DNA of 64,000 nucleotides from Leisingera aquaemixtae (GTDB taxonomy: Bacteria > Pseudomonadota > Alphaproteobacteria > Rhodobacterales > Rhodobacteraceae), in the NCBI RefSeq assembly GCF_001458395.1, contig NZ_CYSR01000022.1:124001-188000 (forward strand), given 5' to 3'. The notes under the pieces are model-generated. The model was given only the letters and a program-made list of their open reading frames with translations, did no database searches and was not told where the DNA came from. How positions within the stretch are numbered: position 1 is the first letter of the stretch; each line of letters opens with the position of its first letter. The translations under genes and the position numbers were made by a program. Positions 34,717-43,099 of the stretch are shown here, one piece after another.

Positions 34717-36288
34717 ATGCCTGCCACCCCTCCCCAGAACTGCCCCGCGACCCGCAACGTCCTGTTCATCATCATCGACCAGCTGCGGGCGGATTGCGTG
34801 TTCGGGGCGATGGCCAGGCATGTGGAGCTGCCCAGCATCCGCGCCTTCATGCAGGAGGCGGTGTCGTTCCAGCGGCATTACTCGGTGACCAACCCCTGCG
34901 GGCCGTCGCGGGCGTCGATCCTGACCGGCCAGTATGCGATGAACCACCGGTCGGTGCGCAATGGCACGCCGCTGCGCCACGACACCCCCAACATCGCCAC
35001 CGAGATGCGCAAGGCGGGCTATTTGCCGATGCTGTTCGGCTATACCGACACCGCGCAGGACCCGCGCGCCTTTGATGCCAACGACCCGGCGCTGCGCACC
35101 TATGAGTTTCCGATGAACGGCTTCCACGAGATGACCGAGATGCGGCTGGAGATGTCCTATCCCTGGCAGTCGCATCTGATGAACCGGGGCTATGAATTTG
35201 AAAACTACTGGGATGTCTACAAGCCGGTTTCGCCCGGTGGCGGTGCGCCGCGGCTGAACGATCCGGCGCTTTACGCGGCAGAGGACAGCGATACCGCGTT
35301 TCTCACCGACTCCTTCCTGGGCAAGATGGCGGCCTATCACAAGGAGAGCTGGTTCGCGCATCTGACCTATATCCGCCCGCATCCGCCGCTGGTGGCCCCG
35401 GCCCCTTATAACACCATGTATGACCCCGCCTCGCTGCCGCTGCCGCAGCGGCTGGACACACCGGAGCAGGAAGGCGCGCAGCACCCGTTCTTTGACCCGG
35501 CGCTGCGCAGCAGCACGGCGGCGGGTTTTGTCGAAGGCTTCCCGGATCTGGAGCCGACGGATGACACTATCCGCAGCCTGCGCGCGGTTTACCTGGGCCT
35601 TGCCACCGAGGTGGACCATCACGTCGGGCGGGTGATCCAATTCCTCAAGGACACTGGCCAGTATGACAGCACCATGGTGGTGATCACCGCCGACCACGGC
35701 GAGATGCTGGGCGACCGGCACGCCTGGGGCAAGATGACGGTCTATGACGCCGCCTATCACACGCCGCTGATCATCCGGATGCCGGGCAACGAGGGCAACG
35801 CCGGCGCCTGCGTCTCTCAGATCACCGAGTCGATCGACGTGACGCCGACCATTCTGGACTGGGTGGGGCAGGAGATCCCGAACGCCATGGACGGGCGGTC
35901 GCTGCTGCCGCTGTTGCGCGGGGAGGTGCCGCAGGACTGGCGGCAGTATTCCTTCTCGGAGCTGGATTTCTCAGAACCGTTGAAGCCGACGCTGTGGCAG
36001 AAGGCGCTGGGCACCACGCCAAGCGACAGCAGCCTGGGGATCCTGCGGGACGGGCGCTTTACCCTGGTGGAGTTTGCCGCCGACCTGCCGCCGATGCTGT
36101 TTGATGCCGAAGGGCAGGGGGAGCTGGAGAATGTGGCCGGGCGCCCGGAGTATGCCGCGGATCTGACCCGGCTGACCCGGCTGATGCTGCGGCACCGGAT
36201 GAAGAATATGGACCACACGCTGTCGCTGGTGTCGATCACCGCGGACGGGGCGCGGTCCGTACCGCGGTTTCAGGCGCCGCGGGGCTGA
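34717..36288 (+). CDS. phosphonate monoester hydrolase/sulfatase family enzyme
   Basis: 523-residue alkaline-phosphatase-superfamily hydrolase. The formylglycine cysteine lies in TNPCGPSRASILTGQ (C-x-P-S-R). Downstream MNHRSVRNGTPL and FGYTDTAQDPR resemble the phosphonate monoester hydrolase branch described in Rhizobium. Metal ligands are in IIIDQLRADC and ITADHGEMLGDRHAWGK. No signal peptide, so cytoplasmic. ATG 34717 follows AAGGA; a GTG at 34696 is the alternative. It should split sulfate, phosphate or phosphonate esters and needs a formylglycine-generating enzyme encoded elsewhere. 140 bp after the racemase-like gene, perhaps its own unit. Confidence 0.85.
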   Translation: MPATPPQNCPATRNVLFIIIDQLRADCVFGAMARHVELPSIRAFMQEAVSFQRHYSVTNPCGPSRASILTGQYAMNHRSVRNGTPLRHDTPNIATEMRKAGYLPMLFGYTDTAQDPRAFDANDPALRTYEFPMNGFHEMTEMRLEMSYPWQSHLMNRGYEFENYWDVYKPVSPGGGAPRLNDPALYAAEDSDTAFLTDSFLGKMAAYHKESWFAHLTYIRPHPPLVAPAPYNTMYDPASLPLPQRLDTPEQEGAQHPFFDPALRSSTAAGFVEGFPDLEPTDDTIRSLRAVYLGLATEVDHHVGRVIQFLKDTGQYDSTMVVITADHGEMLGDRHAWGKMTVYDAAYHTPLIIRMPGNEGNAGACVSQITESIDVTPTILDWVGQEIPNAMDGRSLLPLLRGEVPQDWRQYSFSELDFSEPLKPTLWQKALGTTPSDSSLGILRDGRFTLVEFAADLPPMLFDAEGQGELENVAGRPEYAADLTRLTRLMLRHRMKNMDHTLSLVSITADGARSVPRFQAPRG

Positions 36289-36311
36289 GCGCAGGCCGGG
36301 CCGCCGGCGCG

Positions 36312-36350
36312 GCGCAAGGCCCGGTCCTGTCCGGAAGCCGGGCCTTGCGC
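36312..36350 (+). terminator. bidirectional hairpin between the hydrolase and RTX protease genes
   Basis: Perfect 13-bp inverted repeat GCGCAAGGCCCGG/CCGGGCCTTGCGC with a 13-base loop, between two convergent genes. No T run on either side, so termination is inferred from position. Confidence 0.6.
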
Positions 36351-36361
36351 GGTTCACCGGG

Positions 36362-39300
36362 TCAGATGAACCAGTCTTCGGTCAGCTGATTGCTGGAGCT
36401 GATCCCTTTCAGCCAGGCGATTTGCAGCGGATCGCTGCCGCCCTCGCCGTCGGCGTCGTATTGCAGCCAGACCTCTTTGGTGCTGCTCAGGGACAGGCTG
36501 CCGCTGGACAGGGCGTCTTCCAGGCTGGTGTCCAGCTCCAGAAGCAGGCCGCTGATATCCAGGGCATCGCCGTCGCCGAGCCTGAAGTCGCGCAGGATGT
36601 CGCCTGCGTCTTCGGCAGAGGCGAAGACAAACACGTCCGCATCCGCGCCGCCTTTCAGGATATCGGCCCCGGCGCCGCCTTCCAGCCGGTCGCTGCCGGC
36701 GCTGCCGTCAATCATGTCATCGCCGCTGCCGCCGCGGATGGTGTCATTGCCGGCACCGCCATTGATCTTGTCCGCGCCGCCGCCGCCATCGGCGGTGTCA
36801 TCACCATTGCCGGCGCTGATCTTGTCGTCTCCGTCGCCGCCGATGACTTTGTCGGCGGCCGCTCCGGCCTGGATCGTATCGTTGCCTGCGCCGCCATTGA
36901 CATTGTCAGCGCCCGCGCCGGTTTCGATCAGATCGCCGCCATTGCCGCCTTTCACCTTATCACGGCCGCTGCCGCTGGTGATCACATCATTTCCGTCGCC
37001 GCCGTCCAGCTTGTTGTCGCCGCCGCCAGCCGAGAGGGTGTCATCGCCGAGGCCGCCCTTGATCCTGTCCTTGCCGCTGCCGCTGGTGATCACGTCGTCG
37101 CCATCGTCGCCGGAAACCTGGTTGTCGCCATCGCCGGCCGCAATCGTATCGTTTCCGGCGCCGCCCTTGATCCGGTCCCTGCCGCTGCCGCTGGTGATCG
37201 AGTCGTGGCCTTCGCCGCCATCGGCCCTGTTGTCGCCATCGCCTGCGGCGATCGTGTCGTTTCCGTCACCGCCGATCAACTGGTCTTTGCCGCTGCCGCT
37301 GGTGATCCAGTCGTGGCCCGCGCCGCCATCGGCCTTGTTGAAACCTTCGCCGGCTGACAGGGTGTCATTTCCGTCGCCGCCGATGAACTGGTCTTTGCCG
37401 CTGCCGCCGCTGATCGAGTCATCGCCGAGGCCGCCATCGGCCTTGTTGTAGCCGTCGCCGGCGGCAATCGTGTCATTTCCGTCGCCGCCCTTGAGCTGGT
37501 CTCTGCCGCTGCCGGTGCTGATCAGGTCATCGCCCAGGCCGCCATCGGCCTTGTTGTAGCCATCGCCGGCTGTAATAGTGTCATTTCCGTCGCCGCCGTC
37601 CAGCAGGTCCCTGCCGCTGCCGGTGACGACGGCGTCATCGCCCAGGCCGCCTTCGACCCGGTTGCTGCCGTCGCCGCCGTTGAGGCTGTCGTTTCCGGCG
37701 CCGCCGTAGATCTTGTCGCTTCCGCCGCCCGCCAGAAGGGTGTCGTCGCCGTCCTCACCGTACAGCTGGTTCCGGCCCTCACCGCCGTCCAGGCTGTCGC
37801 TGCCCAGGCCGCCATACAGTTTGTCGCTGCCGTTGCCGCCGGTCAGGGTGTCGTCGCCGTCCAGGCCGAACAGCTGGTCGTTGCCGTCACGGCCTTCGAT
37901 CAGGTTGGCGGCGCTGTTGCCGTAGCCCTTGTCAGACGCGCTGCCCAGGATCAGGTTCTCGATCTCCGAGCCCTCGCTGACCGTCAGCGTTTTGGAGCCG
38001 ATGGTTCCGGGCACGCCGCTTTGCAGGTTGATCGAGGACGTATAGGTCACGGCGCTCAGATCCAGGGTGTCGGTGCCGCCATTGGTGTCGGTGACGGTGC
38101 CCAGAACGCTGGTCCAGTTCGGCACAAAGCTGTTGGTGAAGGTATAGATGTTGTCGATGACCTCCGGCGTGGGATCCGGGTCCGGGGTTGGTTCCGGGTC
38201 CGGGGTGGGATCCGGGTCCGGGGTTGGGTCCGGGTCCGGTGTGGGCTCCGGATCGGGGTCCGGGGCGGCGGAGATGTTGATGATTTCTGCCGGATCGGCG
38301 TTTGCATCAACACCGGCCAGGAACACCAGCAGCGTGCTGCTGCCGTTGTGGGAAATCTTCAGCCAGGAGCCGCCGCTGCCGGCCTGAAGCGAGACGACGC
38401 CGTCGGCTGCCGCATCGGTGCCGGTATAGCCGATCTCCTGCAGCAGGGCGCTGACATCGACGCGGTCTCCGGCGGCGAGGCTGAAGTCGGCGATGGAGTC
38501 GCCGGACTCGCCCAACTGCCGGTAGACGAAACGGTCGGCGCCCGCGCCGCCGGTCAGGTAATCCGCGCCGGTGCCGCCGATCAGCGTGTCGTTGCCGCCG
38601 CCTGCCGAGATCTGATCGTTGCCGGCGCCGCTGTCCAGAACATTGTCCGCGGCGTTGCCGGTGATGCTGTCTATGCCGCTGCCGGTGATGGCGTTTTCGA
38701 TCACGGTTCCGCTGGCGATGGAGAAGTTGCCGGTCTTGCCATTGAGGCTGGAGAAGGTGCCCGCATTGAGGTTCAGGGTCTGATTGTAGCTGCGCAAGCC
38801 GAGGTTGATCACGTCGGTGCCGCCGCTGTCGACAATCGCCACCGCCCAGCCGCCGTTCAGATCCATGCCGAAACGGCCGGTGGTCTGGCCGTCGCCATAG
38901 GTGGTGTCGCCGGTTTCCACGTTTACAGGCGTGCCATAGAGATGGTGGACCGCAGCGATATCGGCCAGCTGCGCCGTCGCCAGATAGGCAAAGGAGGCAT
39001 CGACGGCAGTGTTTTCGGACTGGCTGAAGTAGGACATGATCGACATTTGCCAGCTGTCATTGGCAAAATGCGCGTCGGAACCGTAGCTGGCGCTGCCGTT
39101 GTAGTTGCCGGTGTGGCCCAGGCCCAGGGCGTGGCCGATCTCGTGGATGTAGGTCTGCAGGTAGTAGTTGCCGTAGGCGGACCAGCCGTCGTCCACATTG
39201 ATATGCGAGCTGAGAATGGTGCCGTTGCTGACGGTGGAGCTGGCGTAGGCGCCGGAGTTGTTGTCGTCAAAGGTGATCTTGGCGCTGCCGGTGGTCTCGG

Positions 39301-39589
39301 TAAACTCGATCCCGGTCAGCGCGGTCCAGCTTTCCAGCGCCTTGCGGGCGGTCTCCTTGCCGGTTGAATTCAGCCCGCTGAGGTTGACCGTCAGCTGCCC
39401 GCCGGTTTGCACATCAAAGGAGCGCTGGGTGCGGCCGGTATCCTGCCAGAAGCCCTGGTACAGATACTGGGCGATCTGGTCGACCGTATACGTCGGCTTG
39501 CCGCCGGCATCGCCGGTGCCGGTGCCAGAGCCGCTGCTGCCGGTGGCTTCGGGAATTCTGTGATTGGCTTGACCGCAATATTCACACAT
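36362..39589 (-). CDS. serralysin-like M10 metalloprotease with long RTX repeat region
   Basis: 1075-residue secreted protease. The N-terminus has C-x2-C (MCEYCGQAN). The catalytic zinc motif HEIGHALGLGH is at 149-159 and the Met-turn SIMSYF near 185. A first RTX block follows (GGGNDTLIGGTGADYLTGG) and ends near residue 440. A Pro/Asp linker comes next, then a second stretch and a long series of GGxGxD calcium-binding nonapeptides to near residue 1015. The C-terminus WFI-type tail is what type I secretion substrates show; no signal peptide. Ordinary serralysins have about 480 residues, so more than half is an added repeat arm. No type I secretion genes are in the window. A small exported protein is encoded 27 bp upstream. 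Confidence 0.9.
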   Translation of the reverse strand: MCEYCGQANHRIPEATGSSGSGTGTGDAGGKPTYTVDQIAQYLYQGFWQDTGRTQRSFDVQTGGQLTVNLSGLNSTGKETARKALESWTALTGIEFTETTGSAKITFDDNNSGAYASSTVSNGTILSSHINVDDGWSAYGNYYLQTYIHEIGHALGLGHTGNYNGSASYGSDAHFANDSWQMSIMSYFSQSENTAVDASFAYLATAQLADIAAVHHLYGTPVNVETGDTTYGDGQTTGRFGMDLNGGWAVAIVDSGGTDVINLGLRSYNQTLNLNAGTFSSLNGKTGNFSIASGTVIENAITGSGIDSITGNAADNVLDSGAGNDQISAGGGNDTLIGGTGADYLTGGAGADRFVYRQLGESGDSIADFSLAAGDRVDVSALLQEIGYTGTDAAADGVVSLQAGSGGSWLKISHNGSSTLLVFLAGVDANADPAEIINISAAPDPDPEPTPDPDPTPDPDPTPDPEPTPDPDPTPEVIDNIYTFTNSFVPNWTSVLGTVTDTNGGTDTLDLSAVTYTSSINLQSGVPGTIGSKTLTVSEGSEIENLILGSASDKGYGNSAANLIEGRDGNDQLFGLDGDDTLTGGNGSDKLYGGLGSDSLDGGEGRNQLYGEDGDDTLLAGGGSDKIYGGAGNDSLNGGDGSNRVEGGLGDDAVVTGSGRDLLDGGDGNDTITAGDGYNKADGGLGDDLISTGSGRDQLKGGDGNDTIAAGDGYNKADGGLGDDSISGGSGKDQFIGGDGNDTLSAGEGFNKADGGAGHDWITSGSGKDQLIGGDGNDTIAAGDGDNRADGGEGHDSITSGSGRDRIKGGAGNDTIAAGDGDNQVSGDDGDDVITSGSGKDRIKGGLGDDTLSAGGGDNKLDGGDGNDVITSGSGRDKVKGGNGGDLIETGAGADNVNGGAGNDTIQAGAAADKVIGGDGDDKISAGNGDDTADGGGGADKINGGAGNDTIRGGSGDDMIDGSAGSDRLEGGAGADILKGGADADVFVFASAEDAGDILRDFRLGDGDALDISGLLLELDTSLEDALSSGSLSLSSTKEVWLQYDADGEGGSDPLQIAWLKGISSSNQLTEDWFI
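36947..37594 (-). repeat. 108-bp tandem repeat within the RTX protease gene
   Basis: About six copies of a 36-residue unit made of four RTX nonapeptides, each beginning GDGNDTIAAGDG, continuing NKADGGLGDD and ending GSGKDQFIG-like. Copies differ at third bases and a few residues, so the array is old enough to have drifted. Expected effect is length variation of the calcium-binding arm. Confidence 0.8.
38163..38270 (-). repeat. Pro-Asp/Glu linker repeat in the RTX protease
   Basis: Reiterated codons encode TPDPDPTPDPEP-type sequence for about 34 residues between the two RTX blocks. DNA shows repeated GGGTCCGGG units. It is a flexible spacer, not a CRISPR array. Confidence 0.85.
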
Positions 39590-39616
39590 GACCGTGCTCC
39601 AAACTAGCTCCTTGGT

Positions 39617-40021
39617 TTAAAGGGGGAATTCGGTTTGCCCGACCAGGTGGCCGGCAAAGTCCGCAATGCTGTCCGCGGTCAGATGACCGTCCATGACCGA
39701 CTGTTCGATGGCCGGGCCCTGGCCGGACCGGCCATCGCGGTGCTGCCACTCCAGGTATCCAGAAATCCAGTCGGCGGTCTGGGAGTGCCCGACATAGCGC
39801 AGGGTCAGATCGGCGGGGCCGGTCTGACCGTCCGCAGCGGAGACAGCCGCGCCGGGAAATCTTTCGCTCAACGCGCCGGCCAAGGCGTCGCACAGTGGCT
39901 GCTGCAAAGCTTTGCCGCAGTGCAGCTCAATGCTTTGCACCGGGCCGCCAAGCGCGGCGGAGCCGGTGACCAGCAGCCAGATTGCGGCAGAACAGCCGGA
40001 AAGGGTCCCGGGTGAAATCAT
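39617..40021 (-). CDS. small exported hypothetical protein upstream of the RTX protease
   Basis: 134-residue protein not recognised. It has a hydrophobic segment SAAIWLLVTGSAALGG at residues 11-26, probably a signal peptide, and a mature part of about 107 residues with two cysteines close together (LHCGKALQQPLC) that could form a disulfide. Charged and polar C-terminal half (YLEWQHRDGRSGQGPA). It ends 27 bp before the protease start and is on the same strand, so co-expression is likely. Periplasmic serralysin inhibitors are of this size and placement, but I see no clear inhibitor motif, so that role is only a guess. Confidence 0.65.
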   Translation of the reverse strand: MISPGTLSGCSAAIWLLVTGSAALGGPVQSIELHCGKALQQPLCDALAGALSERFPGAAVSAADGQTGPADLTLRYVGHSQTADWISGYLEWQHRDGRSGQGPAIEQSVMDGHLTADSIADFAGHLVGQTEFPL

Positions 40022-40215
40022 GGAATCGCTCGCTCAGACGGTTGAAGGATCAGGTTCAGTCCCGCGCCGTTCTGGCTGCCCTGTCAGGTCTAGCGGCGGA
40101 TTCGGGCGAAAAGACGGCCGGGATCCGGGCAATATTTATACGGCGTTAACCGGCGTTAACCCTTTGCTACGCGGGCCTGCACGAACGCGCGTCTTGCCCG
40201 GGGTTGCGACTGTTT

Positions 40216-40261
40216 TTGCAAATCATTCTCAATTTCGTTGACAGTTGCGAATGATTTGCAA
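40216..40261 (+). promoter_or_regulatory. two Fur-family (Mur/Fur) boxes ahead of sitABCD
   Basis: Box 1 TTGCAAATCATTCTCAA (40216-40232) and box 2 TTGCGAATGATTTGCAA (40245-40261) both fit TTGnnAATnATTnnCAA, a 7-1-7 Fur-family operator pattern. Centres are 29 bp apart. The outer 13 bases of the two boxes are exact inverted repeats of each other. sitA begins at 40302. In alphaproteobacteria sit genes are usually repressed by Mur with manganese. Confidence 0.75.
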
Positions 40262-40301
40262 TAACGATGCTGCAAAGACATCTTCAAGAACGGAGAATCG
40301 A

Positions 40302-41204
40302 ATGCTTTCGAACCTGCTCAAGACGGTTTCCGCCGCCGCGATTGCGGCCGCTGCCGCCAGCGCTGCCATGGCCGAAGACAAGATGAAGGTGGTCACCACT
40401 TTCACCGTGCTGGCTGATATGGCGGCCAATGTGGCAGGCGATGCCGCAGAAGTCGTCTCGGTCACCAAGCCGGGCGCAGAGATCCACGGCTATGAGCCGA
40501 CACCGCGCGACATCGTGCGGGCGTCCGATGCCGACCTGATCCTGTGGAACGGCATGAACCTGGAGCTGTGGTTTGAACAGTTCCTGTCGAACCTGAAGGA
40601 CGTGCCGTCGGTGACCCTGACCGATGGCATCGACCCGATCCCGATCGCGGCCGGCTCTTACGAGGGCAAGCCTAACCCGCATGCCTGGATGGGTCTGGAT
40701 AACGCGCTGATCTATATCGACAACATCGTCGAAGCCTTTGCCGAGCACGACCCGGAAAACGCCGCGGTCTATGTCAAGAACGCGGGCGAATACAAGGACA
40801 GGCTGCGCGCCACCATCGAGCCGCTGCGCCGGGCCATCGCGGAGATCCCCGAGGACAAACGCTGGCTGGTGACCTGCGAAGGCGCCTTCAGCTATCTGGC
40901 GCGCGATTTCGGCATGAAGGAGCTGTACCTGTGGCCGATGAACGCCGATCAGGTCGGCACCCCGCAGCAGGTGCGTTCGGTGATCGACGGCGTGCGCGCC
41001 AACGACATCCCGGTGGTGTTCTGCGAAAGCACCGTGAACACCGCCCCGGCGGAGCAGGTGGCGCGGGAAACCGGCGTGGCCTATGGCGGGGAGCTCTATG
41101 TCGACTCCCTCAGCGAGGCGGACGGCCCGGTGCCGACCTATCTGGACCTGCTCAAGGTCACCTCTCAGACCGTGGCCCGCGGTTTGACCGAAGTGACCAA
41201 TTAA
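40302..41204 (+). CDS. sitA: manganese/iron ABC transporter substrate-binding protein
   Basis: 300-residue cluster A-I binding protein with signal peptide (AAAIAAAAASAAMA). Metal ligands expected at H in AEIHGYEPTPRD, H in NPHAWMGLDN, E in VTCEGAFSYLARDFG and an acidic residue in VVFCESTVN. The lack of a long His-rich loop argues against ZnuA. ATG 40302 is preceded by CGGAGAA and by two Fur-family boxes. First gene of sitABCD; a hairpin at 41230-41253 after it could let this periplasmic protein be made in excess over the membrane parts. Confidence 0.88.
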   Translation: MLSNLLKTVSAAAIAAAAASAAMAEDKMKVVTTFTVLADMAANVAGDAAEVVSVTKPGAEIHGYEPTPRDIVRASDADLILWNGMNLELWFEQFLSNLKDVPSVTLTDGIDPIPIAAGSYEGKPNPHAWMGLDNALIYIDNIVEAFAEHDPENAAVYVKNAGEYKDRLRATIEPLRRAIAEIPEDKRWLVTCEGAFSYLARDFGMKELYLWPMNADQVGTPQQVRSVIDGVRANDIPVVFCESTVNTAPAEQVARETGVAYGGELYVDSLSEADGPVPTYLDLLKVTSQTVARGLTEVTN

Positions 41205-41229
41205 GACCGCATTTTCGCATATCCAAAGA

Positions 41230-41262
41230 GCCCCGCAGCGCAAGTTGCGGGGCGTTTCATTT
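41230..41262 (+). terminator. intercistronic hairpin between sitA and sitB
   Basis: Stem GCCCCGCA/TGCGGGGC (41230-41253) followed by GTTTCATTT. It is weaker than a full terminator and probably gives partial read-through, lowering sitBCD relative to sitA. Confidence 0.6.
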
Positions 41263-41303
41263 CACAAAGCACAATTTCTGTGTGTAACTCTGCAGGACAG
41301 CCC

Positions 41304-42221
41304 ATGCTTGATGCCAGCGAGACCCACATCATGAACACCAGCGCCGCAGCTGCGGAGGGCGGGATTGCCGCCAAGAACGTCACGGTGACCTACCGCAACG
41401 GCCATACAGCGCTGTGGAACGCCAGCTTTGACATTCCCCGCGGCACCGTGACTGCGCTGGTCGGGGTCAATGGCGCGGGCAAATCGACCCTGTTCAAGGC
41501 GATCATGGGCTTTGTCCCGGCCGCGCAGGGCGAAATCCGCATCCTCGGCATGTCCGTGAAGGACGCGCTGCGCAAGAACCTGGTCGCCTATGTGCCGCAG
41601 TCGGAGGAGGTCGACTGGGCCTTTCCGGTGCTGGTCGAAGACGTGGTGATGATGGGCCGCTACGGCCACATGGGGTTTCTGCGCCGGCCCAAGGAGGCCG
41701 ATCATGAGGCCGTCGATCAGGCGCTGCGCCGGGTGAACATGCAGGATTTCCGCCACCGCCAGATCGGCGAGCTGTCCGGCGGCCAGCGCAAACGGGTGTT
41801 CCTGGCCCGCGCCCTGGCGCAGGACGGGCAGGTGATCCTGCTGGACGAGCCCTTTACCGGCGTGGACGTGAAGACCGAGGAGCAGATCATCGCCCTTCTG
41901 CGCGAGCTGCGCGACGAGGGCCGGGTGATGCTGGTTTCCACCCATAACCTGGGCAGCGTGCCGGAATTCTGCGACCGCACGGTGCTGGTCAAGGGCACGG
42001 TGCTGGGGTCCGGCCCGACCGAGACCACCTTTACCCGCGAAAACCTGGAACACGCCTTTGGCGGCGTGCTGCGCCATTTCACCCTGGGCGGCCAGGCGCT
42101 GCACGACGACGGCGACACCCGCGAGGTCACCATCCTGACCGATGACGAGCGCCCCTTTGTCCAGTACGGCGAAAAGACCCAGACGAGCGACAGCAAGCGC
42201 GAGGACGGGAGCCAGCAATGA
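41304..42221 (+). CDS. sitB: manganese/iron ABC transporter ATP-binding protein
   Basis: 305-residue ABC ATPase. Walker [15 protein letters not shown] near residue 55, signature [15 protein letters not shown], Walker [13 protein letters not shown] and switch STHNLG. Long C-terminal tail after the fold, rich in charged residues. Start at ATG 41304 with AGGA six bases before; 41331 is a possible later start. Stop overlaps sitC (ATGA). Confidence 0.88.
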   Translation: MLDASETHIMNTSAAAAEGGIAAKNVTVTYRNGHTALWNASFDIPRGTVTALVGVNGAGKSTLFKAIMGFVPAAQGEIRILGMSVKDALRKNLVAYVPQSEEVDWAFPVLVEDVVMMGRYGHMGFLRRPKEADHEAVDQALRRVNMQDFRHRQIGELSGGQRKRVFLARALAQDGQVILLDEPFTGVDVKTEEQIIALLRELRDEGRVMLVSTHNLGSVPEFCDRTVLVKGTVLGSGPTETTFTRENLEHAFGGVLRHFTLGGQALHDDGDTREVTILTDDERPFVQYGEKTQTSDSKREDGSQQ

Positions 42222-43099
42222 TGGACTATCTGCTGGAGCCGTTCACCTACGGCTATATGACCAACGCGATGTGGGTCTCGGCGCTGGTTGGCGGCGTCTG
42301 CGCCTTCCTGTCGTCTTATCTGATGCTCAAGGGCTGGTCGCTGATCGGCGATGCGCTCTCGCATTCGGTGGTGCCGGGGGTGGCGGGGGCCTATATCCTG
42401 GGCCTGCCGTTCGCGCTGGGCGCCTTTATCGCCGGCGGGCTGGCGGCGGGGGCGATGCTGTTCCTGTCGGAACGGTCCGGATTGAAGGTCGATGTGATCA
42501 TTGGACTGATCTTCACGTCCTTCTTCGGGCTGGGCCTGTTTATCGTGTCGATCAGCCCGATGTCGGTCTCGGTGCAGACCATCACCATGGGCAATATCCT
42601 GGCGATCACGCCGGAGGACACGCTGCAGCTGGCGATCATCGGCTTTGTGTCGCTGGCGGTGCTGCTGGCCAAGTGGAAGGACCTGATGGTCACCTTCTTT
42701 GATGAAAACCACGCCCGCACCATCGGGCTGCGTCCCGGATTGCTGAAGGCGGTGTTCTTTGTGCTGCTGTCGGCCTCTGTCGTGGCGGCGATGCAGACCG
42801 TGGGGGCGTTTCTGGTGATTGCCATGGTGGTGACGCCGGGGGCGACCGCCTATCTGCTGTGCGACCGCTTTCCGCGGCTGATCATGGTTTCCGTATTCAT
42901 CGGCGCGGCCACCAGTTTCTTCGGGGCCTATGCCAGTTATTTCCTGGATGGAGCCACCGGCGGCATCATCGTGACGCTGCAGACCCTGATCTTCCTGATC
43001 GTGTTTGTCTTTGCCCCGAAACACGGGCTGCTGGCGGCCAAGCGCAGGGCGCGCGAGGCGCTGAAGCGCGGCCCCGCCGCACAACAGAGGGCCGTGTGA
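42218..43099 (+). CDS. sitC: manganese/iron ABC transporter permease
   Basis: 293-residue inner-membrane permease of the ABC-3 family with eight or nine hydrophobic segments, e.g. [27 protein letters not shown], the family pattern near the N-terminus, and [11 protein letters not shown]. Coupled to sitB by ATGA and to sitD by TGATG. One of two paralogous permeases, which is why the system is called SitABCD rather than Znu. Confidence 0.87.
   Translation: MMDYLLEPFTYGYMTNAMWVSALVGGVCAFLSSYLMLKGWSLIGDALSHSVVPGVAGAYILGLPFALGAFIAGGLAAGAMLFLSERSGLKVDVIIGLIFTSFFGLGLFIVSISPMSVSVQTITMGNILAITPEDTLQLAIIGFVSLAVLLAKWKDLMVTFFDENHARTIGLRPGLLKAVFFVLLSASVVAAMQTVGAFLVIAMVVTPGATAYLLCDRFPRLIMVSVFIGAATSFFGAYASYFLDGATGGIIVTLQTLIFLIVFVFAPKHGLLAAKRRAREALKRGPAAQQRAV

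Noticed and set aside
36947-37594. CRISPR-like regular repeats
   Set aside because: Repeats are in frame inside the RTX protease, with no unique spacers of constant size; they encode calcium-binding nonapeptides.
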